Counted from the first letter of the stretch, positions 25,973 through 34,745 are shown. The stretch: DNA of 64,000 nucleotides from Methylonatrum sp040877625 (GCA_040877625.1 JBBDNK010000024.1:186001-250000), one strand, 5' to 3'. The notes: generated from the letters alone by a model not told the origin. A program made the numbers and translations.

Positions 25973-28003
25973 ATGCTCGATGATGATCAGGCTCGTGTAG
26001 TCGCCCACGACGACGGTCCCGCCGCCGTGCTGGCGGGCGCCGGTTCAGGCAAGACACGCTGTACAACCGAAAGGGCGCTGCGCCGGTTGACCAGCGCCGG
26101 TATTGCCGGCGAGGCGATCCTGCTGCTGACGTTCACCAACCGTGCCGCCGGTGAAATGCGCGAACGGCTGAAGGCGCGGTTGCCAGCCGGCCTGACGCTG
26201 CCCTGGATTGGTACGTTCCACAGCTTCGGCAGCCAGTTGCTGCGCAAGCACGGCAAAATCATCGGCGTACCCGGGAATGCAACCTTGATGGACAGCGAGG
26301 ATGCCCGCCGCATGCTCGATGCACTGCTCGCCGGCCCTTTCCCCGACAAGGCCAGGCGGCAGCAGGCCATGCAGCACTTTGATGCCATCACCGCCGCGGG
26401 GCTGGACGTTACCACGCACGAAGATCTGCTGCTGATCCGCGATCACCTTGCCGAGAACGAGTTCGGGCCGGTGGCCACGGCCCGGTTCATTGAACGGCTT
26501 CGACGTTACGATCGCGAAAAACGCAATGCCGCGGTACTCGACTTCGCCGACCTCATCCAGCTACCGGCCCGCCTGCTGCGTGCGGATCCGGACTTGCGCG
26601 AACGCGTGGCCGGCGGGCTTCAGGACATTACCGTGGACGAAGCCCAGGACACCGACGGCGCCCAGTTCCGCCTGCTGCGCCTGTTGATGCCCGCCAGCCG
26701 TACCATGTTGTTGGTGGGGGACGATGACCAGGCCATCTACGAATGGCGTCATGCCCGCCCGGCCAACCTGCGGGATTTCATCGAATCCTACGCCGCCACC
26801 ACCTATCGCCTGGAGCGGAATTATCGATCCACCCCGGCCATCGTCAACAGCGGCGCAAACCTGGTAAGCAACAACACCGACAGATTGGAAAAGCGGCCCC
26901 GCCCTGTTCGCCCGGCTCCCACCGATGACCGCCTGCGCCTGCATCACCACGGCGGCCCTGACGCCATGGCGGACAAACTCGCCGAGCAGCTGCGGGACAG
27001 CATTCAGGCCGGGACAAGCCCGGCGGACATTGCCGTGCTGTATCGCAAGAATCGCCTGGCCAGGGTTCTGGAAACCGCTCTGCTGCGCCTCGCCCTGCCC
27101 TACCGGGTCAAGGCCGGCATGGATCTGCTGTCCTACGCCGATGTCCGCATGATGCTGGCCGCCGGTCGCCTGGCGTCCAATCGCCGGGACATCCGCGCTC
27201 TGTCCCGCCTCGCCGATCTCGTTCCGGGCCTGGGCGCACGTGGTGTTAATCGTCTGCTGGAAGGAGGAGCAGACCCTCTGGCCAACGGCTGGAAGCTCAA
27301 ACCACAGGCCGCAGGCGCCCTCGAGCGACTGTCCGCTGCCCTGCAGACCCTGCATGACCGCGGACCCGAGCACCTGCTCGACTGGTGCATGGCCACCTCG
27401 TTGTTCAAGGAATGGGTGCGGCAAAGGGCGCGCCGCCATGCCGGCGGCAGCGGCGACGCCGATGCCCTGCACCAGGCCATGCGGCCCATGTTAAGCCGCA
27501 TGGAGGCCGTACAGCGCGCCCTGCGCCGGCGGCTGGACGGCCTGCCCGGCACCGCCGCAGCGCATGCCCGCTGGGCCGCGGCACTGGAGGTAATAGCCTC
27601 CGGCAGTGACGACGCCGACCCCGACACGCCGATGATCACGCTGAGCACCATGCACGCGGCGAAGGGACTGGAGTGGCCGGAGGTACACGTCTTCGGCTTC
27701 AGCAGCGGACTGATGCCGCTGGAGCGCGAAGGTGTGGTCGAGAACCTGGCCGAGGAACGGCGGCTCGCCTACGTCACCATCACCCGCGCCCAGCACCGCC
27801 TGCACTTGCACCATGCCGACCGCATGGACCTGGGCAACGGCGCCGGGATGCAGCCGACCGAGGTTTCGCCCTTTCTGGCCGAACTCGGCGACCGCAACAA
27901 CCTTCTACTCATTGATCACCGCGGCAGCGCCCCCGTTTCTGGAGACGAGGAGCCGAAAGCCGGTAACGACTGGCTGGCGGAAATGCGCAAGCGTTTCGGC
28001 TAG
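25973..28003 (+). CDS. UvrD/Rep-family superfamily 1A DNA helicase
   Basis: The 676-aa protein has all SF1A motifs: Walker A GAGSGKT (22-28), motif Ia LTFTNRAAGEM, Walker B VDEAQD, motif III LLVGDDDQAIYEWRHA, motif IV ERNYRS, motif V LSTMHAAKGLEW and motif VI RLAYVTITRAQHRL. Such enzymes unwind DNA 3' to 5' in repair or replication restart. It is shorter and more divergent than typical UvrD (about 720 aa) and lacks the UvrB-interacting tail, so it is a paralogue and not clearly uvrD itself. The stop TAG abuts a weak copy of the repeat end. Confidence 0.93.
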   Translation: MLDDDQARVVAHDDGPAAVLAGAGSGKTRCTTERALRRLTSAGIAGEAILLLTFTNRAAGEMRERLKARLPAGLTLPWIGTFHSFGSQLLRKHGKIIGVPGNATLMDSEDARRMLDALLAGPFPDKARRQQAMQHFDAITAAGLDVTTHEDLLLIRDHLAENEFGPVATARFIERLRRYDREKRNAAVLDFADLIQLPARLLRADPDLRERVAGGLQDITVDEAQDTDGAQFRLLRLLMPASRTMLLVGDDDQAIYEWRHARPANLRDFIESYAATTYRLERNYRSTPAIVNSGANLVSNNTDRLEKRPRPVRPAPTDDRLRLHHHGGPDAMADKLAEQLRDSIQAGTSPADIAVLYRKNRLARVLETALLRLALPYRVKAGMDLLSYADVRMMLAAGRLASNRRDIRALSRLADLVPGLGARGVNRLLEGGADPLANGWKLKPQAAGALERLSAALQTLHDRGPEHLLDWCMATSLFKEWVRQRARRHAGGSGDADALHQAMRPMLSRMEAVQRALRRRLDGLPGTAAAHARWAAALEVIASGSDDADPDTPMITLSTMHAAKGLEWPEVHVFGFSSGLMPLEREGVVENLAEERRLAYVTITRAQHRLHLHHADRMDLGNGAGMQPTEVSPFLAELGDRNNLLLIDHRGSAPVSGDEEPKAGNDWLAEMRKRFG

Positions 28004-28016
28004 GGAGACACCAGAG
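28004..28016 (+). repeat. Weak solo copy of the mobile-element terminus abutting the helicase stop
   Basis: GGAGACACC continues directly from CTAG, whose last three bases are the stop codon; similarity to the element end stops after nine bases. It is listed because it repeats the CTAG-GGAGAC arrangement seen upstream of the GT4 gene. Confidence 0.3.
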
Positions 28017-28153
28017 CCGGGACCGGATTGAAGCCCGCTTCGGACACAATGCTCCAAAGTAGAGCCCCAATATCGACCAAGTGTATGCTGGCCACATGAA
28101 AAGCCGGGGTGATCCCGTGCCATGGACACCATCAAACCGACGAGGAGACAGGA

Positions 28154-28543
28154 ATGCTTATCAATGACGACCTGGGGAAACTCATACTCCGCCTCACGCT
28201 GGGCATACTCATACTGCTGCATGGCCTGGCCAAGATAACCGGCGGCATCGGCGGCATCCAGGGCATGCTCGGCGGCGCCGGGCTGCCCGGCTTCATCGCC
28301 TACGGCGTCTACCTCGGTGAAGTACTGGGACCGATCATGATCATGATCGGCTGGCATACCCGCATCGGCGCACTACTCATCGCCATCAACATGCTGTTCG
28401 CCATCGGTCTTGCCCACACCAACGAACTCTTCGCTTTTACCGGCACCGGCGGCTGGGCACTGGAACTGCAGGGAATGTTCCTGCTGACCGCCGTAGCCCT
28501 GATATTTACAGGACCCGGGGCATTTTCCATCAATCGCAAATAG
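28154..28543 (+). CDS. DoxX-family membrane protein
   Basis: The 129-aa product has four transmembrane helices and the DoxX pattern: an N-terminal LGKLILRLTLGILILLHGLAK helix, GLPGFIAYGVYLGEVLGPIMIMIGW and a C-terminal ELQGMFLLTAVALIFTGPG helix. Family members are linked to quinone redox or thiosulfate metabolism, but this one has no informative neighbour. The ATG has GAGGAGACAGGA just upstream; the frame extends further up without conservation. Confidence 0.9.
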   Translation: MLINDDLGKLILRLTLGILILLHGLAKITGGIGGIQGMLGGAGLPGFIAYGVYLGEVLGPIMIMIGWHTRIGALLIAINMLFAIGLAHTNELFAFTGTGGWALELQGMFLLTAVALIFTGPGAFSINRK

Positions 28544-28555
28544 CACCAGCACGAC

Positions 28556-28590
28556 GCGTGGGGGGGGGGGGGCCCCCCCCCCCCCCACGC
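28556..28590. repeat. G13-C14 homopolymer palindrome between convergent genes
   Basis: Thirteen G then fourteen C, flanked by GCGT on the left and ACGC on the right, form a nearly perfect 35-bp palindrome. It lies 12 bases after the DoxX stop and just before the RidA stop, so it could be a bidirectional GC terminator. Tracts this long are also typical sequencing or assembly errors. Confidence 0.7.
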
Positions 28591-28598
28591 CTGCCCCA

Positions 28599-28946
28599 TC
28601 AAGGCACCGCCGCCACCACGATCACCTCGACATACAACCCCGGATTCGCCAGCTTCGCCTCACCGCAGGCCCGGGCGGGCGCCGCACCTTCCGGTACCCA
28701 GGCATCCCATACCGCATTCACAGCGTCGTAATACCGCATGTCCGACAGCCAGATAGTCGCCTGAAGCATGTGCTCCCTGGATGAACCACCCTGCTTGAGC
28801 AACGCCTCGACACGTCTGAGCGTCTCCTCGGTCTGCGCTTCCACCGAGTCCCCCGGGTGCCCCACCTGACCTGCAAGGTAGAGCGTGTTGCCGTGCCTGA
28901 CGATCTTGCTCATGCGTCGGTTTACGTTTTCTCTGGTAATACTCAC
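28599..28946 (-). CDS. RidA family (YjgF/YER057c/UK114) enamine/imine deaminase
   Basis: RidA proteins hydrolyse reactive imines and enamines released by amino-acid oxidising or PLP enzymes. The 115-aa sequence has the trimer-forming RidA fold (LYLAGQVG, ACGEAKLANPGLYVEVIVVA). The catalytic arginine seen in canonical RidA near the C-terminus is not in its usual context, so it belongs to a divergent Rid subgroup. The second of two in-frame GTG codons is preferred because GAGGAG ends six bases before it; the first would touch that site. It closes the mocR-dadA-ridA operon. Confidence 0.85.
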   Translation of the reverse strand: MSITRENVNRRMSKIVRHGNTLYLAGQVGHPGDSVEAQTEETLRRVEALLKQGGSSREHMLQATIWLSDMRYYDAVNAVWDAWVPEGAAPARACGEAKLANPGLYVEVIVVAAVP

Positions 28947-28994
28947 TTTCACCTCCTCGTCATTAAAAACCTGGTTTCACCCAAGCCAAAAGAA

Positions 28995-30239
28995 TCAATA
29001 AAACCGCGCGGCACTGCACCCGGCAAGCCACTCCGGTGCCGTGCCGGCGATCACATCCGCCACCAACCGGCCCGTGGTCGCCGCCATGGTCAATCCCAGA
29101 TGTCCGTGGCCGAAGGCGTAAATGACCCGATCATTACGCCCCGACGGCCCGATGACCGGAAGCGAATCCGGCATGGACGGCCGGAATCCGAGCCACCGGC
29201 TGCTCGGCTCGCCCAGATCACGACCGAGAATGCTCTCCGCACCGGCCTGAAGAAAACGAAACCGCTCCTCACTGGCCGCGTCATCAATGCTGCCCAGTTC
29301 AACCGTACCCGCCACGCGCAAACGCCCGGACAGCGGCGTCATGTAGAACGCCCGCTCCACCGGACAACAGGGCCGCTCCAGCAGCGGCGTGTCCATGGGG
29401 AATTCCAGATGATAGCCACGCTCCGTATCCAGCGGGATGCGGTCACCAACCATCCGTGCCAGACTACCGGACCAGGCACCCGCGGCAACCACCGCACGCT
29501 CCGCGGCCAGTTCACCCTGATCGGTCGCCACAACCACCCCCGCTCCATTGCCGCGCAAGCCGGTCACACGGGCCTCCAGAAAATGCCCCCCGCGGCAAGC
29601 GATAGCGGATGCCAGGGCCTGGGAAACGGCCAGCGGATCGTTGACGTGGGCCGCATCGGGAAACAGCACGCCCCCGGCCGAACGTCCAGCCAGCGACGGC
29701 TCGAGCCTGGCAACATCATCCGCACTCAGAATTTGCTGGTGCACACCCAACCGATCGCGCATCGCAATCTCGCCTTGCGCACCGCGCATCCCGGCCGAAT
29801 CCGTATGGAAGTAAAGACAACCCCGACGCAACAGCAACCCGTCGGCCTCAATATCGGCGAGCAGCGCGCGCCAGTCTTCCAGGGCCGGCTCTAGAAAGCG
29901 GCACAGCACCATTGCGTTATCGCTCGCGCGGCCCGGCGACGTCTCACGCAGAAAACGAAACAGCCAGGGGGCCAGACGCGGCAGTCGTTGCCAGCGAATG
30001 CGAAACGGCGATGTGTCCGAAAACAGCAGGCCAGGCATACGCGCCCATAACCCGGGATGGGCGATAGGGGCAACCGCATAGGTCGCCAACGTGGCCGCAT
30101 TGCCGAACGAAGCACCGTGGCCTGGACGATCAGGATCCACGATGGTGACCTGATGTCCGCGCTGCAACAGGCTCCACGCCGTGGCGAGACCGATGAGTCC
30201 CGCACCGATGACACAAATTCCGGTTTCCGACTGTTCCAT
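28995..30239 (-). CDS. FAD-dependent amino-acid oxidoreductase, DadA type
   Basis: The 414-aa protein begins with an FAD-binding Rossmann motif (VIGAGLIGLATAWSLLQRGH, 10-29), continues with the ASFGNAATL segment of the DAO/DadA family and the ERAVVAAGAWSGSLARMVGD motif, and ends in GLTMAATTGRLVADVI. D-amino-acid dehydrogenases of this kind oxidise amines to imines and pass electrons to quinone. The exact substrate is unknown. It starts three bases after the mocR stop and is followed by RidA, which would deal with the imine product. Confidence 0.88.
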   Translation of the reverse strand: MEQSETGICVIGAGLIGLATAWSLLQRGHQVTIVDPDRPGHGASFGNAATLATYAVAPIAHPGLWARMPGLLFSDTSPFRIRWQRLPRLAPWLFRFLRETSPGRASDNAMVLCRFLEPALEDWRALLADIEADGLLLRRGCLYFHTDSAGMRGAQGEIAMRDRLGVHQQILSADDVARLEPSLAGRSAGGVLFPDAAHVNDPLAVSQALASAIACRGGHFLEARVTGLRGNGAGVVVATDQGELAAERAVVAAGAWSGSLARMVGDRIPLDTERGYHLEFPMDTPLLERPCCPVERAFYMTPLSGRLRVAGTVELGSIDDAASEERFRFLQAGAESILGRDLGEPSSRWLGFRPSMPDSLPVIGPSGRNDRVIYAFGHGHLGLTMAATTGRLVADVIAGTAPEWLAGCSAARFY

Positions 30240-30242
30240 GAT

Positions 30243-31682
30243 CTAAACTATCCGATTAGTGTGGCGATGCCCTCGCCGGACGAGATCCGAGATGATGCGC
30301 AGGCCTCTCTCAAGTTCGTCGCGGGACCGGGCGGCCGCCAGATTGATGCGCACTGCGTGGGGCGGCTGCTCATGACGCAAGGTAAATGCTTCGCCCGGCA
30401 GCAACTCGACGCCGTGGTCATGGCAGGCCCTCGCAAACTCGGAACCTCGCCAGGGGTCCGGCAGGTGCAGCCAGGCATGCGTACACACCGGCGCGCTGCT
30501 GACCCGCTGCGACGCCAGTACTTCATCAAGAATGGCGTTACGAACCCGCAACTCCTCCCGCTGCGCCTGCACCAGCGCATCCAGCTCTCCGGACTCGATC
30601 ATCCGCGTGGCGATCAGCGCGGTAAGCGGCGATACGCTCCAGCAGTCCACCCGCATGGCCGCGGCAACGTCGGCCGCATACGCCTGCGGCGCTGCCACAA
30701 CGCCGAAGCGGATACCCGGCGCCGCGCACTTGGACAGCGCGGTGATGTAAAAAACACTGTCAGGCGACAGGTTGAACAGCGGCGTCGGCTTTTCCTCCAG
30801 CAGCGGTCGATAAACGTCATCCTCAATCACCAGCAGGTCATACAAAGCCGCAACCCGAAGCAGTTTCTCGCGGCGGTCCTGATCCAGGGTCAGGGTGGTC
30901 GGGTTATGCAGGCAAGGGACCAGAAACAGCGCCCGCGGCAGATACTCCTGACAGGCGCGCTCCAGCGCCTCTGGACTCATGCCGCGGCTGTCGCCGGCTA
31001 CACCGTGGAGTTCCAGACCCAACGTACGGCAAAGGGCGTTGACCCCCTGATAGGACACCGTGTCCGCAAGCAACGCCTCGCCGGGCTGCATGGTTGCGCG
31101 CAGTACGGACGCAAGCCCCTGCTGAGCACCATCCACCAACACCAACTGCTCAGGCTGAACGGCCAGGCCATTGCCGCGCATCCAGGCGGCGGCAGCCACC
31201 CTGGCCCACTCCGGCCCCTCCGCGCTCTGATAGTCCTTGACTGCATCGTAGCGGCGATCCCTGGGCAGCGAGGGAAGCAGTTTCTCCAGCACCCGCAGGT
31301 ATTTGTCCGTGGCGGGCCGGTTAACACTCAGATCAATACCGGAGCCATGCGCCATGGGCGCCGACTGAAACTGGGCTTCCGGCTGACGGTGCACGGGGCC
31401 CACGACCGTACCCCGTCCCGGCCGGCTCTCTACAAGCCCGCGCGCTTTCAGGCGGGCAATGGCGCGGGTAACCGTCGTGACGTTGATACGAAGGGTGCGG
31501 GCAAGTTCGCGGTGCGGCGGCAAACGGTCTCCCGATTCCAGCACGCCGTCGTCGATGCTTCGAGCAAGCGCATCCGCAAGTTGTTCGTAAAGGGGGCTAC
31601 CGGAACCATGACGGTGTAGATCGACGGCGTTAAGCACACCGTCCGCCGCCTGTCGCTGTGTCGCCGCGTCTTTCTTCATCAT
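30243..31682 (-). CDS. MocR-type transcriptional regulator (GntR HTH fused to aminotransferase-like domain)
   Basis: The 479-aa protein has a winged GntR helix-turn-helix (about 25-95: LYEQLADALARSI, RELARTLRINVTTVTRAI) and a fold-type I aminotransferase-like domain with the PLP lysine Lys318 in ITALSKCAAPGIRFG and the HNPTT motif. Such regulators sense amino compounds through PLP. The ATG at 31682 is chosen because AGGA lies about 10 bases upstream; a further ATG at 31712 has no ribosome site and would overlap the presumed operator. It heads the dadA-ridA operon and diverges from the TRAP genes, so it probably controls both. Confidence 0.93.
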   Translation of the reverse strand: MMKKDAATQRQAADGVLNAVDLHRHGSGSPLYEQLADALARSIDDGVLESGDRLPPHRELARTLRINVTTVTRAIARLKARGLVESRPGRGTVVGPVHRQPEAQFQSAPMAHGSGIDLSVNRPATDKYLRVLEKLLPSLPRDRRYDAVKDYQSAEGPEWARVAAAAWMRGNGLAVQPEQLVLVDGAQQGLASVLRATMQPGEALLADTVSYQGVNALCRTLGLELHGVAGDSRGMSPEALERACQEYLPRALFLVPCLHNPTTLTLDQDRREKLLRVAALYDLLVIEDDVYRPLLEEKPTPLFNLSPDSVFYITALSKCAAPGIRFGVVAAPQAYAADVAAAMRVDCWSVSPLTALIATRMIESGELDALVQAQREELRVRNAILDEVLASQRVSSAPVCTHAWLHLPDPWRGSEFARACHDHGVELLPGEAFTLRHEQPPHAVRINLAAARSRDELERGLRIISDLVRRGHRHTNRIV

Positions 31683-31701
31683 CAGTACTTTATCCTGACA
31701 G

Positions 31702-31740
31702 TTGTACTGCATACAAAACCATACATTTAGACAAAGTTAT
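31702..31740. promoter_or_regulatory. Candidate MocR operator between divergent operons
   Basis: Within the AT-rich gap lie an inverted repeat TTGTA-N5-TACAA (31702-31716) and a direct repeat CATACA at 31710 and 31720, one helical turn apart, with another ATAC at 31739. Direct and inverted repeats are usual for MocR operators. It lies upstream of both the regulator gene and the TRAP promoter. Confidence 0.45.
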
Positions 31741-31742
31741 AC

Positions 31743-31770
31743 TTGACTTCAAATTATATTGCATTACAAA
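31743..31770 (+). promoter_or_regulatory. Candidate promoter of the DctPQM operon
   Basis: TTGACT, a 16-base AT-rich spacer and TACAAA resemble a sigma-70 promoter. The start site would lie about 50 bases before the dctP start codon. It adjoins the presumed MocR operator. Confidence 0.5.
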
Positions 31771-31826
31771 TAGAGCCATTACGGAAGATTGTACGGCCAC
31801 ATCATAGAAAAATGGAGGAAGGACCC

Positions 31827-32843
31827 ATGAAACTTCGACACCTGCTCATCGGCGCCGTAACCGCGGCGGTAATTGTCGCCGGTATTTCCACTGCATCGGC
31901 ACAGACCACGCTTCGCCTGTCCACGCTCTTCAATCCGGCTTCCAGCGGCGGTCTGGCGGCGGAAGAATTCGCCAAACGCGTCGGCGAACGCTCGAACGGG
32001 CGTATCAAGGTCAACGTGTACCCGGCCAGTCAGTTGGGCGACTGGACCGAAGTCCATGCCCAGCTCATGCAGGGCGCCGTGGACATGGCAATTCAGCCGC
32101 TGTCCACGAGTTTCAACACCCGACTCGCCATATCCTGGTTTCCGTATCTCACCCCGACTTATGACAGCGCTGTCGACGCGTATAGCGAAGGCGGCTATGT
32201 CGCGACGGCGGTCAATGAATTGATTGGTCCGCAGAACTTGCGCCTTCTGGGGGTCTACGGAGCAGGCATGGGTGGCGCCGGATTCGCCAGGGACATTGAT
32301 AGCCCCGGCGATCCGGACGCAACCCGCAGTGTGCGAATTCGCGTCTGGCCGGGCGGTACAACCCATCGAGCATTGATGCAACGCCTGGGCTACAACGTCG
32401 CAACAGTTCCCTGGGCGGAACTGTACACGGCCATGCAGACCGGCGTGGTGGATGGCCAGATTGGCGGCACACCGGAAATGGCCATGGATAACTTCAAGGA
32501 CATCACCCGCACCTGGATCCAGTACAACGACCATTTCGAACTCGCCTGGATCGTCATGAACCGGCCGAAGTATGAATCACTGAGCGAAGCCGACCGGCAG
32601 GTCATCCTGGACGTTGCCCAGGAAATTACCCGGGAACGCTTCGAGGAAGTTCGCGAAGCCGATGCGAAGGACCTTGATCGCATGCGTGAAGCGGGCATCG
32701 AGGTTGTTACATTCTCCGACCAGGAACTGGAGAATTTTGCCCGCGTGGCCCGCACGGACGTTTGGCCGCAGATCGGCGGCGAGCTGGGTGACGAGATCAT
32801 GGGCATTCTCTACAAAGCAGTCGGCATGGACAAACCGCAGTAA
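31827..32843 (+). CDS. dctP: TRAP transporter substrate-binding protein, DctP type
   Basis: The 338-aa periplasmic receptor starts MKLRHLLIGAVTAAVIVAG and has a Sec signal peptide cleaved near ASAQ-TTLRLS (about residue 27). The remainder follows the DctP pattern: LAAEEFAKRVGERSNGRIKVNVYPASQLGD, then IRVWPG with the conserved Arg that salt-bridges carboxylate ligands, and MQTGVVDGQIGG. GGAGGAAGG precedes the ATG. The ligand is unknown; the regulator and oxidase next door favour an amino-type carboxylate. Confidence 0.93.
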   Translation: MKLRHLLIGAVTAAVIVAGISTASAQTTLRLSTLFNPASSGGLAAEEFAKRVGERSNGRIKVNVYPASQLGDWTEVHAQLMQGAVDMAIQPLSTSFNTRLAISWFPYLTPTYDSAVDAYSEGGYVATAVNELIGPQNLRLLGVYGAGMGGAGFARDIDSPGDPDATRSVRIRVWPGGTTHRALMQRLGYNVATVPWAELYTAMQTGVVDGQIGGTPEMAMDNFKDITRTWIQYNDHFELAWIVMNRPKYESLSEADRQVILDVAQEITRERFEEVREADAKDLDRMREAGIEVVTFSDQELENFARVARTDVWPQIGGELGDEIMGILYKAVGMDKPQ

Positions 32844-32874
32844 GCGGAAGCCGGCTTGAGCAGGTCTCCCGAAT

Positions 32875-32900
32875 CCTGAGCGCCCTTCCGGGCGCTCAGG
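32875..32900 (+). promoter_or_regulatory. Intercistronic hairpin between dctP and dctQ
   Basis: CCTGAGCGCCC and GGGCGCTCAGG form a perfect 11-bp stem around a TTCC loop. It has no T-run and lies 31 bases after the dctP stop and 22 before the dctQ start. Such hairpins commonly stabilise the upstream message and let the receptor be made in excess over the permease. Confidence 0.7.
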
Positions 32901-32922
32901 ATCATGCACGCAGGGCTGCACC

Positions 32923-33438
32923 ATGAAAATAACGATCCCCCCCGCGCTGATGAGTGCATGGGCCATAAAGCTTCATCTCCAGCGCGCTATCGTCGCCCTT
33001 TGTGGTCTGCTGTTGACCCTGATCATCTTCACTCTCGTGGTGGGGCGCTACGTATTCAATACCTCCTTCCTCGGCATTGAGGAAGCCGCCATCTTCATCG
33101 CCATGTGGTTCTATTTCATCGGCGGCGCAATCGGTGCCCAACAACGCGGCCATATCTCGGCGTCAGTGGTGGACATGTTCGTGCGTAACGAAACGGCTCA
33201 ATGCGCTGTCAGCGTGGCGACGGGCGTCATATCGGTGGTGGTCGCAGCCTGGATGACCGTCTGGGCGTGGGAGTTTGCCGCATGGTCATTGCAGATGGGC
33301 ATGCGTTCCATGGAACTTGGCGTGAGCATGGGCTGGATACACATGTCCGTGCCCGTGGGCCTCGGGCTCATGACGTTCTATCTGTCCGTCGAACTGGTGG
33401 AGAATGTCGCCACGCTGGCAAGGAGACTGAGGGGATGA
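32923..33438 (+). CDS. dctQ: TRAP transporter small membrane subunit, DctQ type
   Basis: The 171-aa protein has four predicted transmembrane helices, with the DctQ-typical stretch FNTSFLGIEEAAIFIAMWFYFIGGAIGAQQRGHISASVVD in the middle. It forms the permease complex with the large subunit. Its stop overlaps the dctM start (ATGA), so the two are translationally coupled. Confidence 0.92.
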   Translation: MKITIPPALMSAWAIKLHLQRAIVALCGLLLTLIIFTLVVGRYVFNTSFLGIEEAAIFIAMWFYFIGGAIGAQQRGHISASVVDMFVRNETAQCAVSVATGVISVVVAAWMTVWAWEFAAWSLQMGMRSMELGVSMGWIHMSVPVGLGLMTFYLSVELVENVATLARRLRG

Positions 33439-34745
33439 ATCCCATCATCATTATTGACGCACTGCTGCTGGTGGGGCTATTGCTGATCGGAGTACCTGTA
33501 CCGCTGTGTTTCGCGGCGGCGGTGCTGTTTCTGTTCGCGATGGGAGACTACGGCAGCGCCAGTTTTCTGGTCAGCGCCGGTTTCAGCAAAATGTCCTCCA
33601 TCATTCTGATCGCCCTGCCCCTCTATATCATTGCCGGTAACATCATGAGTCAGGGCGGCATTGCCCAGCGTCTGGTGAACCTCGCGGACTCCCTGTTCGG
33701 CAGATACCATGGCGGCCTGGGGATCGTCGTGGTCATGGTCACCGGGATATTCGGCGCTATCTCCGGCATGGCGTCGTCAGCGGTGGCGGCGGTGGGCAAG
33801 ATCATGATCCCGCGCATGGTGGAGCGCGGTTACGATCGGGGTTACGCGGCCTCGCTGGTCTCATCGTCGGCCGTGCTGGCACTGCTTATTCCGCCCAGCG
33901 CATCAATGATTCTCTACGGCTGGGTTTCCGGCACCTCCATCACTGCGTCGTTCCTCGCTCCCGTCTTTCCCGGGATTTTACTGATAATGCTGTTCTGCTT
34001 CTGGAACCGGGTACTGACCAGGCGCATGCCCCTGAAAAAGCCGGCGCCGGCGGCATTGCCCGTGGTTATCCGCGAAGTGGGAACGCGCACCTGGAAGGCG
34101 GCCCTCGGGCTCGGCATGCCGCTCATTATCCTGGGCTGCATTTACGGTGGAATCACGACGCCGACCGAGGCCGCCGCCATCGCGGTGATCTACGCAGTTC
34201 CCGTCAGTGTGCTGTTCTACCGTGAGCTGGACTGGAAATCGCTCTACTCGGTGCTCTGGCAAGCTGGGCAGACCGCGGGCGTGCTGCTGGTGCTGGTGTT
34301 CTTTTCGGCAATGCTGGCGCGCATATTCACCATGGAGAACGTACCGCAGATGGTGCTTGCCGGCTTTCTCACGGTTAGCGAAAACCCCATCATTCTGCTG
34401 CTGCTGCTGAACCTGTTTCTGCTGATGATCGGGATGTTCATGGAGGATGTCAGCGGCATCCTGCTGGCTGTGCCCATGCTGCTGCCGCTGGTGCTGCAGC
34501 TGGGCGTGGATCCGGTGCAGTTCGCGGCCATCGTGGCAACGAATCTGGGCATGGGGCTGATAACACCACCCACCGCACCGATACTCTACTTCGGCGCCAT
34601 GGTCGGGGAAACGCGCCTTAGCGCCATGCTCAAACCGACCCTGGTATTCCTGCTCCTTGCCTATCTGCCGGTGGTGCTGCTAACCACGTTCATACCCGCG
34701 TTATCCCTTACGCTGCCAAGGCTGATCCTCGGTTACGGGCTCTGA
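33435..34745 (+). CDS. dctM: TRAP transporter large permease subunit, DctM type
   Basis: The 436-aa protein has about twelve transmembrane helices and family motifs: FGAISGMASSAVAAVGKIMIP near residue 105, the LLIPPSASMILYG loop, and GLITPPTAPILYFGA in the C-terminal half. It carries solute with sodium or proton. The start is the ATG in the ATGA overlap with dctQ; an upstream extension of the frame overlaps dctQ and is not real. No terminator was found after it. Confidence 0.94.
   Translation: MNPIIIIDALLLVGLLLIGVPVPLCFAAAVLFLFAMGDYGSASFLVSAGFSKMSSIILIALPLYIIAGNIMSQGGIAQRLVNLADSLFGRYHGGLGIVVVMVTGIFGAISGMASSAVAAVGKIMIPRMVERGYDRGYAASLVSSSAVLALLIPPSASMILYGWVSGTSITASFLAPVFPGILLIMLFCFWNRVLTRRMPLKKPAPAALPVVIREVGTRTWKAALGLGMPLIILGCIYGGITTPTEAAAIAVIYAVPVSVLFYRELDWKSLYSVLWQAGQTAGVLLVLVFFSAMLARIFTMENVPQMVLAGFLTVSENPIILLLLLNLFLLMIGMFMEDVSGILLAVPMLLPLVLQLGVDPVQFAAIVATNLGMGLITPPTAPILYFGAMVGETRLSAMLKPTLVFLLLAYLPVVLLTTFIPALSLTLPRLILGYGL

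Noticed and set aside
30057..31619. A 520-codon open frame on the plus strand opposite the mocR and dadA-like genes
   Set aside because: The minus-strand genes carry complete family motifs; the plus-strand product is Arg/Gly/His-rich with no conserved pattern, so it is a shadow.
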